A stretch of 64,000 nucleotides of DNA from Acidobacteriaceae bacterium (GCA_025350325.1 JANXYB010000082.1:55426-119425); one strand, 5' to 3'. Counted from the first letter of the stretch, positions 51,632 through 61,007 are shown. Notes: a model not told the origin generated them from the letters alone. A program made the numbers and translations.

Positions 51632-53569
51632 TTGCGCTTTCGCGGCTTGGTTTGCACACTACTGATTATTGAGCTCTTGATCCTGAGCCGGGGATGGTCG
51701 CAGCAACCAACCCCTCCGCCTGCGAAGCCGCAACAAGGCGGTATGAGCGGTGGTATCTCGTCGGGGGTCGCAGCCGCGCCGATCTACGACAAAGAGAAAC
51801 GGGCGATCACCAAAGGCGGATTTGTCGACAAGGGAACAGTGGTGTTTCAGGACATCACCAAGGCGGCGGGCCTATCCGGCTGGCAACACAAGATGGGCGT
51901 GCCCGAGAAGAATTTCATTATCGAAACCAATGGCTCGGGTGTAGGCCTGATCGACTATGACAATGACGGTTGGCTCGACATTTATCTGGTCAACGGATCG
52001 ACCTTCAATGCACTCGACGGCAAGGAAGAGACGCCGCACGCTGCCCTGTTTCACAACAACCATGACGGCACATTTACCGATGTGGCTGCAAAGGCTGGAG
52101 TGACCAACGATCGTTGGGGATATGGCGTAAGCATCGCCGACTACGACAACGACGGATGGCCCGACATGTATGTTGGCAATTACGGCAAAAACCGCCTCTA
52201 TCACAACAACCATGACGGTACGTTCACCGATGTGGCCGAAGCCGCACACGTGGCGCTTGGCAACTGGTCTCCTGGCTCCAGTTGGGGCGACTACGACGGG
52301 GACGGACTGCTCGATCTGTACGTTACGGGCTACGTGCATTTTGATCGCGACAATCTACCCATCGCCGGCACCAAGGCGGTCAACTTTGCGTCTTGCCTCT
52401 ATCGCGGAGTGGCAGTCAATTGCGGACCGCGGGGACTTCCCGGCGAGCCGGATCACCTATTTCACAACAACGGCAACGGGACCTTCACCGATGTCACCAT
52501 AAAAGCGGGAGTCGAGGACAAGGATCGCTACTTTGGTTTTACAGCCATTTTTGTCGATATCAATGGTGACGGTAAACCGGACCTCGTGGTAGGCAACGAC
52601 TCCGAGCCCAACTTTCTTTACATCAATAAAGGCGATGGCACGTTTGACGACCAGAGCTATATTTCCGGCTTTGCGCTCAACAAGGACGGGCGCGAAATTG
52701 CTTCAATGGGAATCGCGGCCGGCGACTATGAAAACAACGGGCTGATCGACTTTTTCGTAACCGACTTTGGGGACGATTACAAAGTGATGTATCACAACGA
52801 CGGGGACTCCAGCTTCACTGATGTCAGCTACAAGGTAGGGATCGCGCAGACTACGATTCCCTTTGTTGGATGGGGCGACGGCTTCATCGATTTTGATAAC
52901 GATAGCTGGCTTGATCTGTTCATGGTGAACGGCCACGTCTACCCTGAGGTCGACCAGCATGACTGGGGAACTTCGTTTGCAGAGCGGCCGCTGCTCTTTC
53001 GCAACGTGGCAGACGCAACCGGAAAGGGTCGTCGTTTTGAATATGTAGCGCCGGTAAAGGATTCCGGGCTTGCTGTAGTCGCAACAGCGCGAGGAGCTGC
53101 TTTTGGCGATCTGTTTAACGATGGCAAAATCGATGTGATTATCAATCCGGTAGACGGACCGCCGGTGCTGCTTCGCAATGTGAATCCCGATCACCACAAT
53201 TGGGTGGAGATGCAGTTGGTCGGCGCTCCCAAGTCCGACAAGAGCAAAGGCAGCCCGCTGGATGCGACCTGCGCAACGGTCTATCTGCAGGCTAACGGTG
53301 CGCGTATGCGCCAAGACGTGCTATCGAGCGGTAGCTACATTTCGTCGAATGATCGACGCCTGCATTTTGGGCTCGGAGACGCAACGGATGCCGGCACCGC
53401 TGAGATTCACTGGCCATCGGGAGCGAAGGAGATGGTGAAGCTGCCTGCGGTAGATCGCATTTACACAGTTACCGAGGGTAAAGGCATTACGGGAGCGCTC
53501 TGCACCGGCAAACCCTGCGCCAATCCGCAAGCACCGGATCAAGCGGCGTCTAAACCCGTGGCGCATTGA
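51632..53569 (+). CDS. Secreted CRTAC1-family FG-GAP/ASPIC-UnbV protein
   Basis: The 645-residue protein starts at a TTG (51632) with AGGGGAC 7 bases upstream. The N-terminus is a signal (LVCTLLIIELLILSRGWSQ). It then has a Pro/Gly-rich linker, repeated propeller blades (DYDNDGWLDIYLVNGS, YHNNHDGTFTDVAE, DYDGDGLLDLYVTGY, CGPRGLPGEPDHLFHNNG) and a C-terminal ASPIC/UnbV domain (LHFGLGDATDAGTAEIHWPS). It has several calcium-type DxDxDG loops. The stop overlaps the beginning of the next paralogue's frame, and the two proteins have almost the same domain order and many identical blocks, so they arose by tandem duplication. Confidence 0.92.
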   Translation: MRFRGLVCTLLIIELLILSRGWSQQPTPPPAKPQQGGMSGGISSGVAAAPIYDKEKRAITKGGFVDKGTVVFQDITKAAGLSGWQHKMGVPEKNFIIETNGSGVGLIDYDNDGWLDIYLVNGSTFNALDGKEETPHAALFHNNHDGTFTDVAAKAGVTNDRWGYGVSIADYDNDGWPDMYVGNYGKNRLYHNNHDGTFTDVAEAAHVALGNWSPGSSWGDYDGDGLLDLYVTGYVHFDRDNLPIAGTKAVNFASCLYRGVAVNCGPRGLPGEPDHLFHNNGNGTFTDVTIKAGVEDKDRYFGFTAIFVDINGDGKPDLVVGNDSEPNFLYINKGDGTFDDQSYISGFALNKDGREIASMGIAAGDYENNGLIDFFVTDFGDDYKVMYHNDGDSSFTDVSYKVGIAQTTIPFVGWGDGFIDFDNDSWLDLFMVNGHVYPEVDQHDWGTSFAERPLLFRNVADATGKGRRFEYVAPVKDSGLAVVATARGAAFGDLFNDGKIDVIINPVDGPPVLLRNVNPDHHNWVEMQLVGAPKSDKSKGSPLDATCATVYLQANGARMRQDVLSSGSYISSNDRRLHFGLGDATDAGTAEIHWPSGAKEMVKLPAVDRIYTVTEGKGITGALCTGKPCANPQAPDQAASKPVAH

Positions 53570-55626
53570 GGCACGAGGAGTTGAGTGCTTGCAGCTTGCT
53601 CTCAAGATGGGATTTGTTGAACCTGTTTTCGCTGCCGCATACTCCGATTGCCGCCCGTGTGTCCTGCGTCCGTAAGCTGCGCATGCAAAGCGCATTGTTT
53701 TCGTTGTTGTGCGGGGTAGTCGTAGTAGTCAGTTGCCTTCTTATCCCTCTTGTCCTTCTTACCTCGGCGGTGAATGGCTTCGCACAAACACCTGCATCGC
53801 CGCTCCCACCCAAGCAGCAACAGGGCGCCATGGGCGGCATCTCATCGGCCGGCACCTTCGCCCCTGTTTATGACTCGCATAAGAGACCGATTACGGCAGG
53901 TGGATTCGTCGACAAGGGCACAGTCGTTTTTGAGGATGTGACCAAGGCATCGGGCCTTGCGACGTGGCGTCACGTCATGGGAACAACACAAAAGAAATAC
54001 ATTCTCGAAACCGATGGATCGGGCGTAGGCCTAATCGACTATGACAACGATGGCTGGCTCGATATCTATCTCGTCAACGGTTCGACTTATGACGCGCTCG
54101 CGGGCAAGAGCAAGCCTCCGCATGCTGCGCTTTTTCACAACAATCACGACGGAACATTCACAGATGTGACGGCCAAAGCCGGAGTGGCGAACGATCGCTG
54201 GGGCTTCGGAGTGGCCATCGCCGATTACGATAACGACGGCTGGCCAGACATTTTTGTTTGCAACTTCGGCAAGAATCGGCTGTACCGAAACAACCACGAC
54301 GGAACGTTTACCGATGTTGCCGAAAAGGCCGGAGTCACACTAGGCAACTGGTCAGACGGCGCAACCTGGGGCGATTATGACGGCGATGGCCGGCTAGATC
54401 TCTTCGTCTCGGGATACGTGCATTACGACTTGAATCATCAACCTGAGCCGGACAACAAAGGCGTGCCTTTCGCGTTTTGCCAGTTGCATGGATTTCCAGT
54501 GATGTGCGGGCCGCGCGGATTACCGGGCGAACCGGATCACCTGTTCCACAACAACGGCGACGGCACGTTTACCGATGTGAGCGTCAAGGCCGGCGTTTCA
54601 GACCCGGGGGCCTACTACGGATTCACTGCGATCTTTGTTGACGTAAATAACGATGGCAAAGTCGATTTGCTTGTCGCCAACGACTCTAACCCTAACTATC
54701 TCTACATCAATAAAGGCAACGGAACCTTTGAAGACCAGAGTTATATTTCTGGTTTCGCTTTGAATAACGAAGGCCGTGAAATTGCCTCCATGGGCCTGGC
54801 CGTCGGCGACTACATGAATAACGGCCTTGTAGACCTGCTGGTCACGGATTTCTCAGACGACTACAAGACTCTCTACCACAACGACGGTGAAGGCAGCTTC
54901 ACCGAAGTCGCAAGTGAAGCGGGCATCGCCCAGATCCCCGTCCCGTTTGTCGGCTGGGGAGACGGATTTCTCGACTTCGACAATGACGGATTCAAAGACT
55001 TGATGATGATTAACGGGCACGTTTACCCTCAGGTTGAGAATCATGACTGGGGAACCACGTTTGCCCAGCGGCCTTTGCTTTTTCGCAATACGCATGACGG
55101 CAAGTTCGCCTACGTTCCGCCAGTGCGCGGTTCGGGGCTTGCAACGCTTACGTCGGGACGCGGTGCCGCATTCGGTGATCTTTTCAACGATGGAAAAATC
55201 GATGTCGTGATCAATCCCATTGATGGCCCGCCGGTACTGCTGCGAAACGTCGATCCCGATCACCACCATTGGGTGGAGTTGAAGTTGGTTGGCGGTGCGA
55301 AGAGCCCTCGCGACGCCGTCGGAGCAACCGTGTACCTGACCGCCAACGGAATGCGCCAGCGCGAAGATGTGATGAGCGGCGGCAGCTATATTTCATCGAA
55401 CGATCAGCGGCCGCATTTCGGTCTGGGCGATGCGACGGATGCCGGGATGGCCGAGATTCACTGGCCCTCAGGCGCCAAGGAGACAGTGAAACTTCCGGCT
55501 CTGGATCGCATTTTTACGATCACAGAAAGCAAGGGCATAACCAGTGTGATTTGCGAGAAACAGCCATGCACGTCGAAGCTCGTTCTGAAGGCTCCGCACC
55601 TGAGTGCGCCTGGCGTTCACAAGTAA
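53566..55626 (+). CDS. Secreted CRTAC1-family FG-GAP/ASPIC-UnbV protein (tandem paralogue)
   Basis: The 686-residue frame has the same layout as the gene before it: signal (LCGVVVVVSCLLIPLVLLTS), linker with GGISSAGTFAPVYDSHKRPI, propeller blades (DYDNDGWLDIYLVNGST, MCGPRGLPGEPDHLFHNNG) and ASPIC/UnbV domain (HFGLGDATDAGMAEIHWPSG). The start is uncertain. The longest frame begins with a TTG at 53566 that overlaps the upstream stop (TTGA); a GTG at 53659 or ATG at 53683 would begin closer to the signal, but none has a clear ribosome binding site. Translational coupling to the paralogue upstream is possible. It ends 123 bases before the convergent Usp gene, with a REP-type hairpin between. Confidence 0.9.
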   Translation: MRHEELSACSLLSRWDLLNLFSLPHTPIAARVSCVRKLRMQSALFSLLCGVVVVVSCLLIPLVLLTSAVNGFAQTPASPLPPKQQQGAMGGISSAGTFAPVYDSHKRPITAGGFVDKGTVVFEDVTKASGLATWRHVMGTTQKKYILETDGSGVGLIDYDNDGWLDIYLVNGSTYDALAGKSKPPHAALFHNNHDGTFTDVTAKAGVANDRWGFGVAIADYDNDGWPDIFVCNFGKNRLYRNNHDGTFTDVAEKAGVTLGNWSDGATWGDYDGDGRLDLFVSGYVHYDLNHQPEPDNKGVPFAFCQLHGFPVMCGPRGLPGEPDHLFHNNGDGTFTDVSVKAGVSDPGAYYGFTAIFVDVNNDGKVDLLVANDSNPNYLYINKGNGTFEDQSYISGFALNNEGREIASMGLAVGDYMNNGLVDLLVTDFSDDYKTLYHNDGEGSFTEVASEAGIAQIPVPFVGWGDGFLDFDNDGFKDLMMINGHVYPQVENHDWGTTFAQRPLLFRNTHDGKFAYVPPVRGSGLATLTSGRGAAFGDLFNDGKIDVVINPIDGPPVLLRNVDPDHHHWVELKLVGGAKSPRDAVGATVYLTANGMRQREDVMSGGSYISSNDQRPHFGLGDATDAGMAEIHWPSGAKETVKLPALDRIFTITESKGITSVICEKQPCTSKLVLKAPHLSAPGVHK

Positions 55627-55688
55627 AGCTTTCCATGGTTCTGACGTTGATTGATGCCGGCGTTCACCAAGCAGGAATCTGCGACCCT

Positions 55689-55742
55689 CCGGGTGGATTC
55701 CTCCGCTTTGGAAATCCACCCGGCACCCCGGCTGTCAGCCGG
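55689..55742. repeat. REP-like double hairpin between convergent genes
   Basis: CCGGGTGGATT (55689-55699) and AATCCACCCGG (55713-55723) form a perfect 11-bp stem. It is followed by CACC and a second hairpin CCGGCT-GTC-AGCCGG (55728-55742). The CACCCCGGCT joint also follows the hairpin at 63578, so it belongs to the same broad REP-like group. It may end transcripts from both sides. Confidence 0.7.
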
Positions 55743-55749
55743 TATGGCC

Positions 55750-56703
55750 TTAGAACACTCCCGCGAGAAAGACTTCGGCAGGATGTTCTCTGTTGTATTT
55801 CACTCCGCAGGACGCCAGCACCGCCGGGGAAAGGGTAATGACGGGGCAATGCGCGTGCGCCAACATCTTGTAGACAACTCCCTGGCGGGCGATGGCTGCG
55901 AAGGCCGAGGCACCTTGCGCGCCGAGAAGAATGAGATCGGCCTGCTGTGCCCTGCCTTGATAAAGCAATTCCTCAGTGGGATCGCCTGGCACCACGATGG
56001 TCTGTATGGAAACGGTGTCGCGCAGTTCCTGGGGCACCAGCAAGAGCAGATCGGCTTCCATTTGAGCGACGCTGCTACCCGCAAGAACCGCGGCGCGCTG
56101 CTGGGGCCGGATCACATGCTGCAGAATCAAACGCGCATTGTGTTGCAGCGCTAATTCAGCGGCAAATGTTGCGACTACGTAGCTGCTCTCAAGCAGGCTG
56201 ATGGCGCACAGGATGGTGCGCGTCGCGAAGTTGCGAAACGCTCCGTCGACGACATCGGGGCCCACAATGCAGACGGGAACCTTGGCGGTGCGCAGCACAG
56301 CTTCCGCAACTGAACCGACGAGGAGCTTGCCGATCGGCCCGGGCGAGTGTGTGCCCATTACGATGCGGTCGACTTCTCGTTCGCGCAGGAAGGTGACAAT
56401 CTGGTCGGCCGCCAGCCCCGGTCGGACTACGATTTCACACTGGATGCCAGCTTTGCGGGCGCGCTGCGCGAGCGGTTCCAGATGGCTTATTTCAGAACGC
56501 GCCGCGGCTGCGTAATCATAATAACGAATGCCTGAAGTCTCGGAAGCAGCTACTACCAGCGTGTCATATGCATGAAAGAGGATGACGTCCGCGCCAAATT
56601 CGCTGGCTTGCGCGAGCGCAAAGCTGAATGCTTTTTCATTGGCCGGAATTTCAGAGGCGAACAGAATGGTGGAGGGTTTGCTCCAACCTGGCTTGAGGGC
56701 CAT
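55750..56703 (-). CDS. Universal stress protein with two Usp domains
   Basis: The 317-residue protein is a tandem UspA protein. The first domain (residues about 10-160) begins STILFASEIPANEKAFSFAL and has DRIVMGTHSPGPIGKLLVGSVAEAVL, matching the ATP-binding G2xG9xGS/T motif. The second (about 165-300) has LILLGAQGASAFAAI, where the motif is less complete, so perhaps only the first domain binds nucleotide. A longer frame starts at 56769, but ATG 56703 has AGGAGG 5 bases upstream. It is divergent from the radical SAM/PPOX genes, and the intergenic region carries a CRP/FNR-type dyad. Confidence 0.92.
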   Translation of the reverse strand: MALKPGWSKPSTILFASEIPANEKAFSFALAQASEFGADVILFHAYDTLVVAASETSGIRYYDYAAAARSEISHLEPLAQRARKAGIQCEIVVRPGLAADQIVTFLREREVDRIVMGTHSPGPIGKLLVGSVAEAVLRTAKVPVCIVGPDVVDGAFRNFATRTILCAISLLESSYVVATFAAELALQHNARLILQHVIRPQQRAAVLAGSSVAQMEADLLLLVPQELRDTVSIQTIVVPGDPTEELLYQGRAQQADLILLGAQGASAFAAIARQGVVYKMLAHAHCPVITLSPAVLASCGVKYNREHPAEVFLAGVF

Positions 56704-56868
56704 GGGAACCTCCTGGATACAACAACATGTTAAAAGGCCTTTAAATTCGTGTGCTGTGCTTTGCGACACAGCGGGGTGGGGAGATCAAATGCGGAGATGC
56801 CAACACTTGCATTTTTACTTCTAATTAACGATCGTCCCTCCGCCTCGGCTGCAGGGAGAGGTCAAAAA

Positions 56869-56896
56869 TCGCTCACTTGGCATCGTTCACTTGGCA
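56869..56896 (+). repeat. Two adjacent 14-base repeats upstream of radical SAM gene
   Basis: TCGCTCACTTGGCA (56869-56882) is followed directly by TCGTTCACTTGGCA (56883-56896), differing at one base. The head-to-tail spacing of 14 bases is unusual and could form a regulator-binding site. It lies about 190 bases upstream of the ATG at 57081. Confidence 0.55.
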
Positions 56897-56965
56897 GTGA
56901 TTGTGTGCTAATTCCAAAAAATTGTCCAGCAGAATTGTGGGCGTCCTTCCCAATAAAGTTCAACT

Positions 56966-56981
56966 ACGTGATCTGAATCAC
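56966..56981. promoter_or_regulatory. CRP/FNR-type dyad
   Basis: CGTGATCTGAATCACA matches the CRP consensus TGTGA-N6-TCACA at nine of ten fixed positions, and equally GTGAT-N4-ATCAC of the FNR/Dnr-like type. It is centred about 107 bases upstream of the radical SAM ATG (57081) and 270 bases from the divergent Usp start. A CRP/FNR-family regulator responding to oxygen or NO would fit a haem pathway, but no such gene is in the window. Confidence 0.55.
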
Positions 56982-57080
56982 AGATTTCGCCGCTTTGAGG
57001 ATGGTCTTCTGAAGCTGGTCGTGATTCCCCTGGGCCTGGCAAAGTGCCAGCGCCAGCCTGGCGCGACTGCTGGAGGTCTC

Positions 57081-58301
57081 ATGGAACCGATGCACAACAT
57101 TCCCGCGCGCGGCGCATTGAACTTTGATGAAGCACCTTTTTTGGCAATCTGGGAGGTCACGCAATCCTGTGATCTGGCCTGCAAGCATTGCCGCGCGGCC
57201 GCCCAACCGATCGCCCATCCTGACCAATTGACGACGGCCGAGGGCAAAGCGCTTATCGATCAGATTGCCGAAATGCATGTGCCTATTTTCGTATTTACCG
57301 GCGGCGATCCACTGAAGCGGCAAGATGTGTTCGAACTGATTCGCTACGCAGCGGATAAAGACGTAAAGGTAGCGCTCACGCCGTCCGCAACGCCGCTGCT
57401 GACACGCGAAGCGATATTTAAATTCAAAGAAGCAGGGCTGGTGCGGCTGGGTATTTCTCTCGACGGATCAAGCCCTGAGATTCACGACACATTTCGCGGA
57501 CTGCCGGGTGCCTACGCACGGACCATTCAAGCGATCGGATGGGCCAATGAGGCGGGCATACCGATCCAGGTACACACGACGATCAGCCGTCACAACGCCA
57601 ATGACCTCGATGCGCTCTGCGCGCTGTTTGAGAAGCTAGCCATCGTGATGTGGAATGTCTTCTTCCTGGTCCCAGTGGGACGCGGGCAGTTGGATGCCAT
57701 GCTGTCAGGCGAGGAATTTGAACAGGTGTTTGGAAAGATCTATGAGTTGTCGCATCGGGTCGATTTCCAGATCAAGACTACCGAAGCCCTGCACTACCGG
57801 CGCTACCTGCTGCAGAACAATCTTGAAGAGCGGCGTATGGGGCACGGGCATCCGGGCGTCGTGGGCCCGAAGCCTGCTTACGAGCCAGGTGCACCCACCA
57901 GCGATGTCAAGACACGCACCGCGACCTGGGCCACTCGGCGGGTCAACGATGGCAAGGGATTCCTGTTCGTCTCGCACATGGGGAACGTTTATCCGAGCGG
58001 CTTTTTGCCCATACACGCAGGCAATATTCGCGAGACGCCGCTGTCGGAGATTTACCGCAACGCGCCTATCTTCAAAGCACTGCGGGACAGTAGCAAGCTC
58101 GAGGGCAAATGCGGCGCCTGCGAATACAAAGAGATTTGCGGCGGTTCGCGGGCCCGAGCCTACGCAGTGACCGGCGATCCCCTAGCGGCGGAGCCTTGCT
58201 GCATCTACCAGCCAAAGAACTGGGATGCGCAGCGGGAGAGCGAAGCGGCGGCCTTTAGTCAGGCGCAACTCGCGCCGGTGACTCCGTTTGCGCTGAGCTA
58301 G
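57081..58301 (+). CDS. Radical SAM/SPASM protein, haem-biosynthesis-like
   Basis: The 406-residue enzyme begins MEPMHNIPARGALNFDEAPF, with GGAGG 4 bases before the ATG; a longer frame from 56901 has no such support. The radical SAM cluster motif is SCDLACKHC (C30, C34, C37), followed by VFTGGDPLKR and LGISLDGSS in the usual order. The SPASM region near the end (CGACEYKEICGGSRARAYA, PCC) would hold further Fe-S clusters. It resembles the NirJ/AhbD/TIGR04053 group, which carries out tetrapyrrole side-chain reactions. The next gene is protoporphyrinogen oxidase (104 bases downstream), supporting a haem role, but the exact reaction cannot be assigned. A CRP/FNR-type dyad lies upstream. Confidence 0.87.
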   Translation: MEPMHNIPARGALNFDEAPFLAIWEVTQSCDLACKHCRAAAQPIAHPDQLTTAEGKALIDQIAEMHVPIFVFTGGDPLKRQDVFELIRYAADKDVKVALTPSATPLLTREAIFKFKEAGLVRLGISLDGSSPEIHDTFRGLPGAYARTIQAIGWANEAGIPIQVHTTISRHNANDLDALCALFEKLAIVMWNVFFLVPVGRGQLDAMLSGEEFEQVFGKIYELSHRVDFQIKTTEALHYRRYLLQNNLEERRMGHGHPGVVGPKPAYEPGAPTSDVKTRTATWATRRVNDGKGFLFVSHMGNVYPSGFLPIHAGNIRETPLSEIYRNAPIFKALRDSSKLEGKCGACEYKEICGGSRARAYAVTGDPLAAEPCCIYQPKNWDAQRESEAAAFSQAQLAPVTPFALS

Positions 58302-58405
58302 TCTGGGCGATCAATTCGACAAATTGGTCATCGGAAGAACGGCGCTCGGCCGGCATGAGAGACTGCCATGGCGACTAGTGTTGTAATAAGGGTCTGAGGT
58401 CAACT

Positions 58406-59866
58406 ATGCGGGCGGCGATCATTGGCGGAGGCATCGCGGGGATGGCGGCAGCCTTCGAACTCGAGAAGGCGCGCGCGGCCGGGGGAGCGATCGAGTACAC
58501 GCTCTTTGAGGCCCAGGCGCGTTTGGGCGGCTCGCTGGCGTCAGAGACCGTGAATGGCGTGGTGCTCGAACGCGGGCCGGACTCCTTCCTAAGCGAGAAG
58601 CCGGCGGCAGCCGAGCTTTGCCGCGAACTGGGACTCGGCGACCAACTTACTCCGTCAAACGACGCCAACCGCAAGACGTATATCGTGGTGCGCAATCGGC
58701 TTGTTCCTCTGCCTGACGGGCTGATGTTCCTCATTCCTACTAAACTGATTCCCACCGCGCTGACGCGGCTGTTTGGGCCGGTGACGAAGTTGCGCATGGC
58801 CCTGGAACTGCTGCATCCGCCGCGACCGAGCCAGCAGGATGAGTCCGTCGCAGCGCTGGTGGAGAGGCACTTCGGCACCGAAGCAGTGAATCGGCTGGCC
58901 GATCCGCTGCTGTCTGGCATTTACGGCGGCGATGCGACCCAACTAAGCGCGCGCGCGGTGCTGCCGAGGCTGGTCGAGATGGAGACTGAGTACGGTTCGC
59001 TCACGCGCGGGATGCTCGCGGCACACCGCAAGATGCGGGCCAAGGCGGCAAATGGCGCTGCGGCGGCAAAGTCGCAGGGCGCGCAACGGCCGCGAACCAT
59101 CTTCACCACGCTGCGCGGAGGGTTGCAGCAACTCGTGGATACGCTTGAGTCGAGGCTGAATCCGGATTGGGTGCGGCGGTCAACGGCTGTCAGCGGACTG
59201 GAGAAGGTCGAGGGCGGGTGGCGCGTCAGCTCTCAAGGTAAGAACGAATTTTACGATGCGGTGATTGTGGCTGCGCCGGCGTGGGCCGCGGGGGTGCTAC
59301 TGGGGGCGGTCGATCCGCTGCTTGGGGAAGATTTGGGCGGCATTCCCTATTCGTCATCGATTACGGTGAACCTGCTTTACGACGAGGCAAAGCTGGGAAC
59401 GCTGCCGGAGGGTTTTGGCTTCCTGGTTCCCACGGTGGAGGGACGCTCGATGCTGGCCTGTACCTTTGTCCATCGCAAGTTTTTAGGGCGCACCCCGCCG
59501 GGCAAGGCGGTGCTGCGGGCGTTCCTCGGTGGCATGCGCCCGGAAGCTTTGCTCGCTCAGAGCGATGAGACGCTGGTGAAAACCGTGCGCCGGGAGTTGA
59601 GCGAGATTCTGGGACCGAAGGTCCTCGCACTTGGGACGGAGCCGGAGCACGTGCAGGTTTCGCGGTGGCGACGGGCCATGGCGCAGTATGCCGTGGGCCA
59701 CCTGGAACGGATGAAGCGCATCAATGGCCGTGTCGCCGAATGGCCGGGCCTGCGGCTGGCCGGTAATGCCTATGACGGGATCGGGATTCCTGATTGCATT
59801 CGCCTCGGGCGGAAGGCGGCACAGGAAATCGTCGCTGAAAAGGAACTCGAGGTCGCTCGCCGGTAG
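58406..59866 (+). CDS. hemG: Protoporphyrinogen/coproporphyrinogen oxidase
   Basis: The 486-residue flavoprotein starts with a dinucleotide-binding fold (AAIIGGGIAGMAAAFELEKA) and has the HemY-type blocks VVLERGPDSFLSEKP, DPLLSGIYGGDATQLSARAV and, near the end, LAGNAYDGIGIPDCIRLGR, which closes the FAD site. It oxidises protoporphyrinogen IX to protoporphyrin IX (or coproporphyrinogen III in the alternative pathway) with FAD and O2. Length is typical. The symbol hemG is used in the HemY-type sense. It follows the radical SAM gene on the same strand. Confidence 0.92.
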   Translation: MRAAIIGGGIAGMAAAFELEKARAAGGAIEYTLFEAQARLGGSLASETVNGVVLERGPDSFLSEKPAAAELCRELGLGDQLTPSNDANRKTYIVVRNRLVPLPDGLMFLIPTKLIPTALTRLFGPVTKLRMALELLHPPRPSQQDESVAALVERHFGTEAVNRLADPLLSGIYGGDATQLSARAVLPRLVEMETEYGSLTRGMLAAHRKMRAKAANGAAAAKSQGAQRPRTIFTTLRGGLQQLVDTLESRLNPDWVRRSTAVSGLEKVEGGWRVSSQGKNEFYDAVIVAAPAWAAGVLLGAVDPLLGEDLGGIPYSSSITVNLLYDEAKLGTLPEGFGFLVPTVEGRSMLACTFVHRKFLGRTPPGKAVLRAFLGGMRPEALLAQSDETLVKTVRRELSEILGPKVLALGTEPEHVQVSRWRRAMAQYAVGHLERMKRINGRVAEWPGLRLAGNAYDGIGIPDCIRLGRKAAQEIVAEKELEVARR

Positions 59867-59868
59867 TT

Positions 59869-59894
59869 CCCGGGTCTCAGAATCGAGACCTGGG
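59869..59894. repeat. REP-like hairpin followed by GGCACCC
   Basis: CCCGGGTCTC and GAGACCTGGG form a 10-bp stem with one mismatch and the loop AGAATC, followed by GCACCC. It is almost identical to the element at 63578-63603 and similar to 44035-44060. It lies between the convergent hemG and cytochrome genes. Confidence 0.75.
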
Positions 59895-59936
59895 GCACCC
59901 GCCGAGTTGGAGTTGATGCGAGGAGATGATGCTCTC

Positions 59937-61007
59937 TTATGTCTTCATCTTGGGCACGCCATGTTGATGGCAATCCACACATCCGACCCAATGGATATTG
60001 TGCTTGCTCGCAGCAGCGGCAAAGGTGGTATCCATCTTTTCAACGTCGAGCCCGCAATGGGACATCTGCGGATGGCATGACTTGCAGGACGCCCGCGCAT
60101 TTTCATTGTGACCGACGTGACAGGAGATGCAGCTTAGCCCCTCATGCACGCCTTTGGGAGTGCGGTCGTCGCCCGAGCCCACCTGCGGTCCCCACTGATG
60201 CTCCGCGGCCAGCGAACCCGGCTCCGGAATCCGCGGCGCATGGCATTGGTAACAGATGGCCTCACGCTGGTCCTCACTCATTTTCACCGCACGCGCGCCC
60301 TCCTGTAGGGGAGGTATGGAAAGCAAAGCCGCGTCAACGTGGGTCTGCTCGCGGCGGTCAAAAAATGCCAGCGAATTATGTACCGCCTCGCCTGCGACCG
60401 AGATCCGTTGGGCAGGCTTGGCCTCGGGCACGCCGCCTGCTTTGTGTACCTGGTGGCACGTCTGGCAGGGCATGGTAGGCTGGTCGGCAAAGCCGGCGCG
60501 GATTACATGCCACGGTCCGTCGAGATTTTGTGGCTGCACCAAGTCGCGAACGGAGCCGCTGAAGTGCATGCCGTGACAACGCAAACAATCTTCCATGAGG
60601 CGGCGCGATGAGTTGTGCGCCGGCGCGGCGAATATCTGACTGTATGTAGCGCTGTGCGGCCCCGCGTGCCAAGTGGCATATTCGTGGCGATGGCATTTCT
60701 GACAGTTCGACGCCATCGCGAGCACATCTGTATCGCGCAGATGGATGGCCTCGGGCGGCGTGCCAAAGAAGTGGACCCGCATGTGACGCATCTTGGTACT
60801 CATGCCCGCTTCATGGCACTCCATGCAGCCCACGTCCTGGTGATGCGAACCATGCACCGCACTGACGTAGGCGCCCATCTCATGACATCCAGCGCAACCC
60901 TGGCCATGCTGCGTGGTGTAGTAATACGAAGCACCATAGCTGCCGCTGACCGCCAATAAGGCAACCGCCCCAAGCGCCATCGCCGCAAGTTTCAACAATC
61001 GCATCAT
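59937..61007 (-). CDS. Nine-haem c-type cytochrome
   Basis: The 356-residue protein has an N-terminal membrane anchor or signal (LLKLAAMALGAVALLAVSGSYG) and nine CxxCH motifs: CAGCH, CMECH, CQKCH, CLRCH, CQTCH, CYQCH, CISCH, CKSCH and CVDCH. It is a periplasmic multihaem cytochrome, with many extra His residues available as second haem ligands. The ATG overlaps the stop of the GMC dehydrogenase (61004-61007), so it is translated with it and is the likely electron acceptor. Its number of haems is unusual: classical membrane gluconate dehydrogenases use a three-haem cytochrome. Similarity to NapC/NrfH or other multihaem families is not obvious beyond the motifs. Confidence 0.93.
   Translation of the reverse strand: MMRLLKLAAMALGAVALLAVSGSYGASYYYTTQHGQGCAGCHEMGAYVSAVHGSHHQDVGCMECHEAGMSTKMRHMRVHFFGTPPEAIHLRDTDVLAMASNCQKCHRHEYATWHAGPHSATYSQIFAAPAHNSSRRLMEDCLRCHGMHFSGSVRDLVQPQNLDGPWHVIRAGFADQPTMPCQTCHQVHKAGGVPEAKPAQRISVAGEAVHNSLAFFDRREQTHVDAALLSIPPLQEGARAVKMSEDQREAICYQCHAPRIPEPGSLAAEHQWGPQVGSGDDRTPKGVHEGLSCISCHVGHNENARASCKSCHPQMSHCGLDVEKMDTTFAAAASKHNIHWVGCVDCHQHGVPKMKT

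Noticed and set aside
52703..53314. Open minus-strand frame of 203 codons inside the CRTAC1 gene at 51632
   Set aside because: Same cause as in the other CRTAC1 genes: antisense of repetitive calcium-loop codons. There is no ribosome binding site or family pattern.
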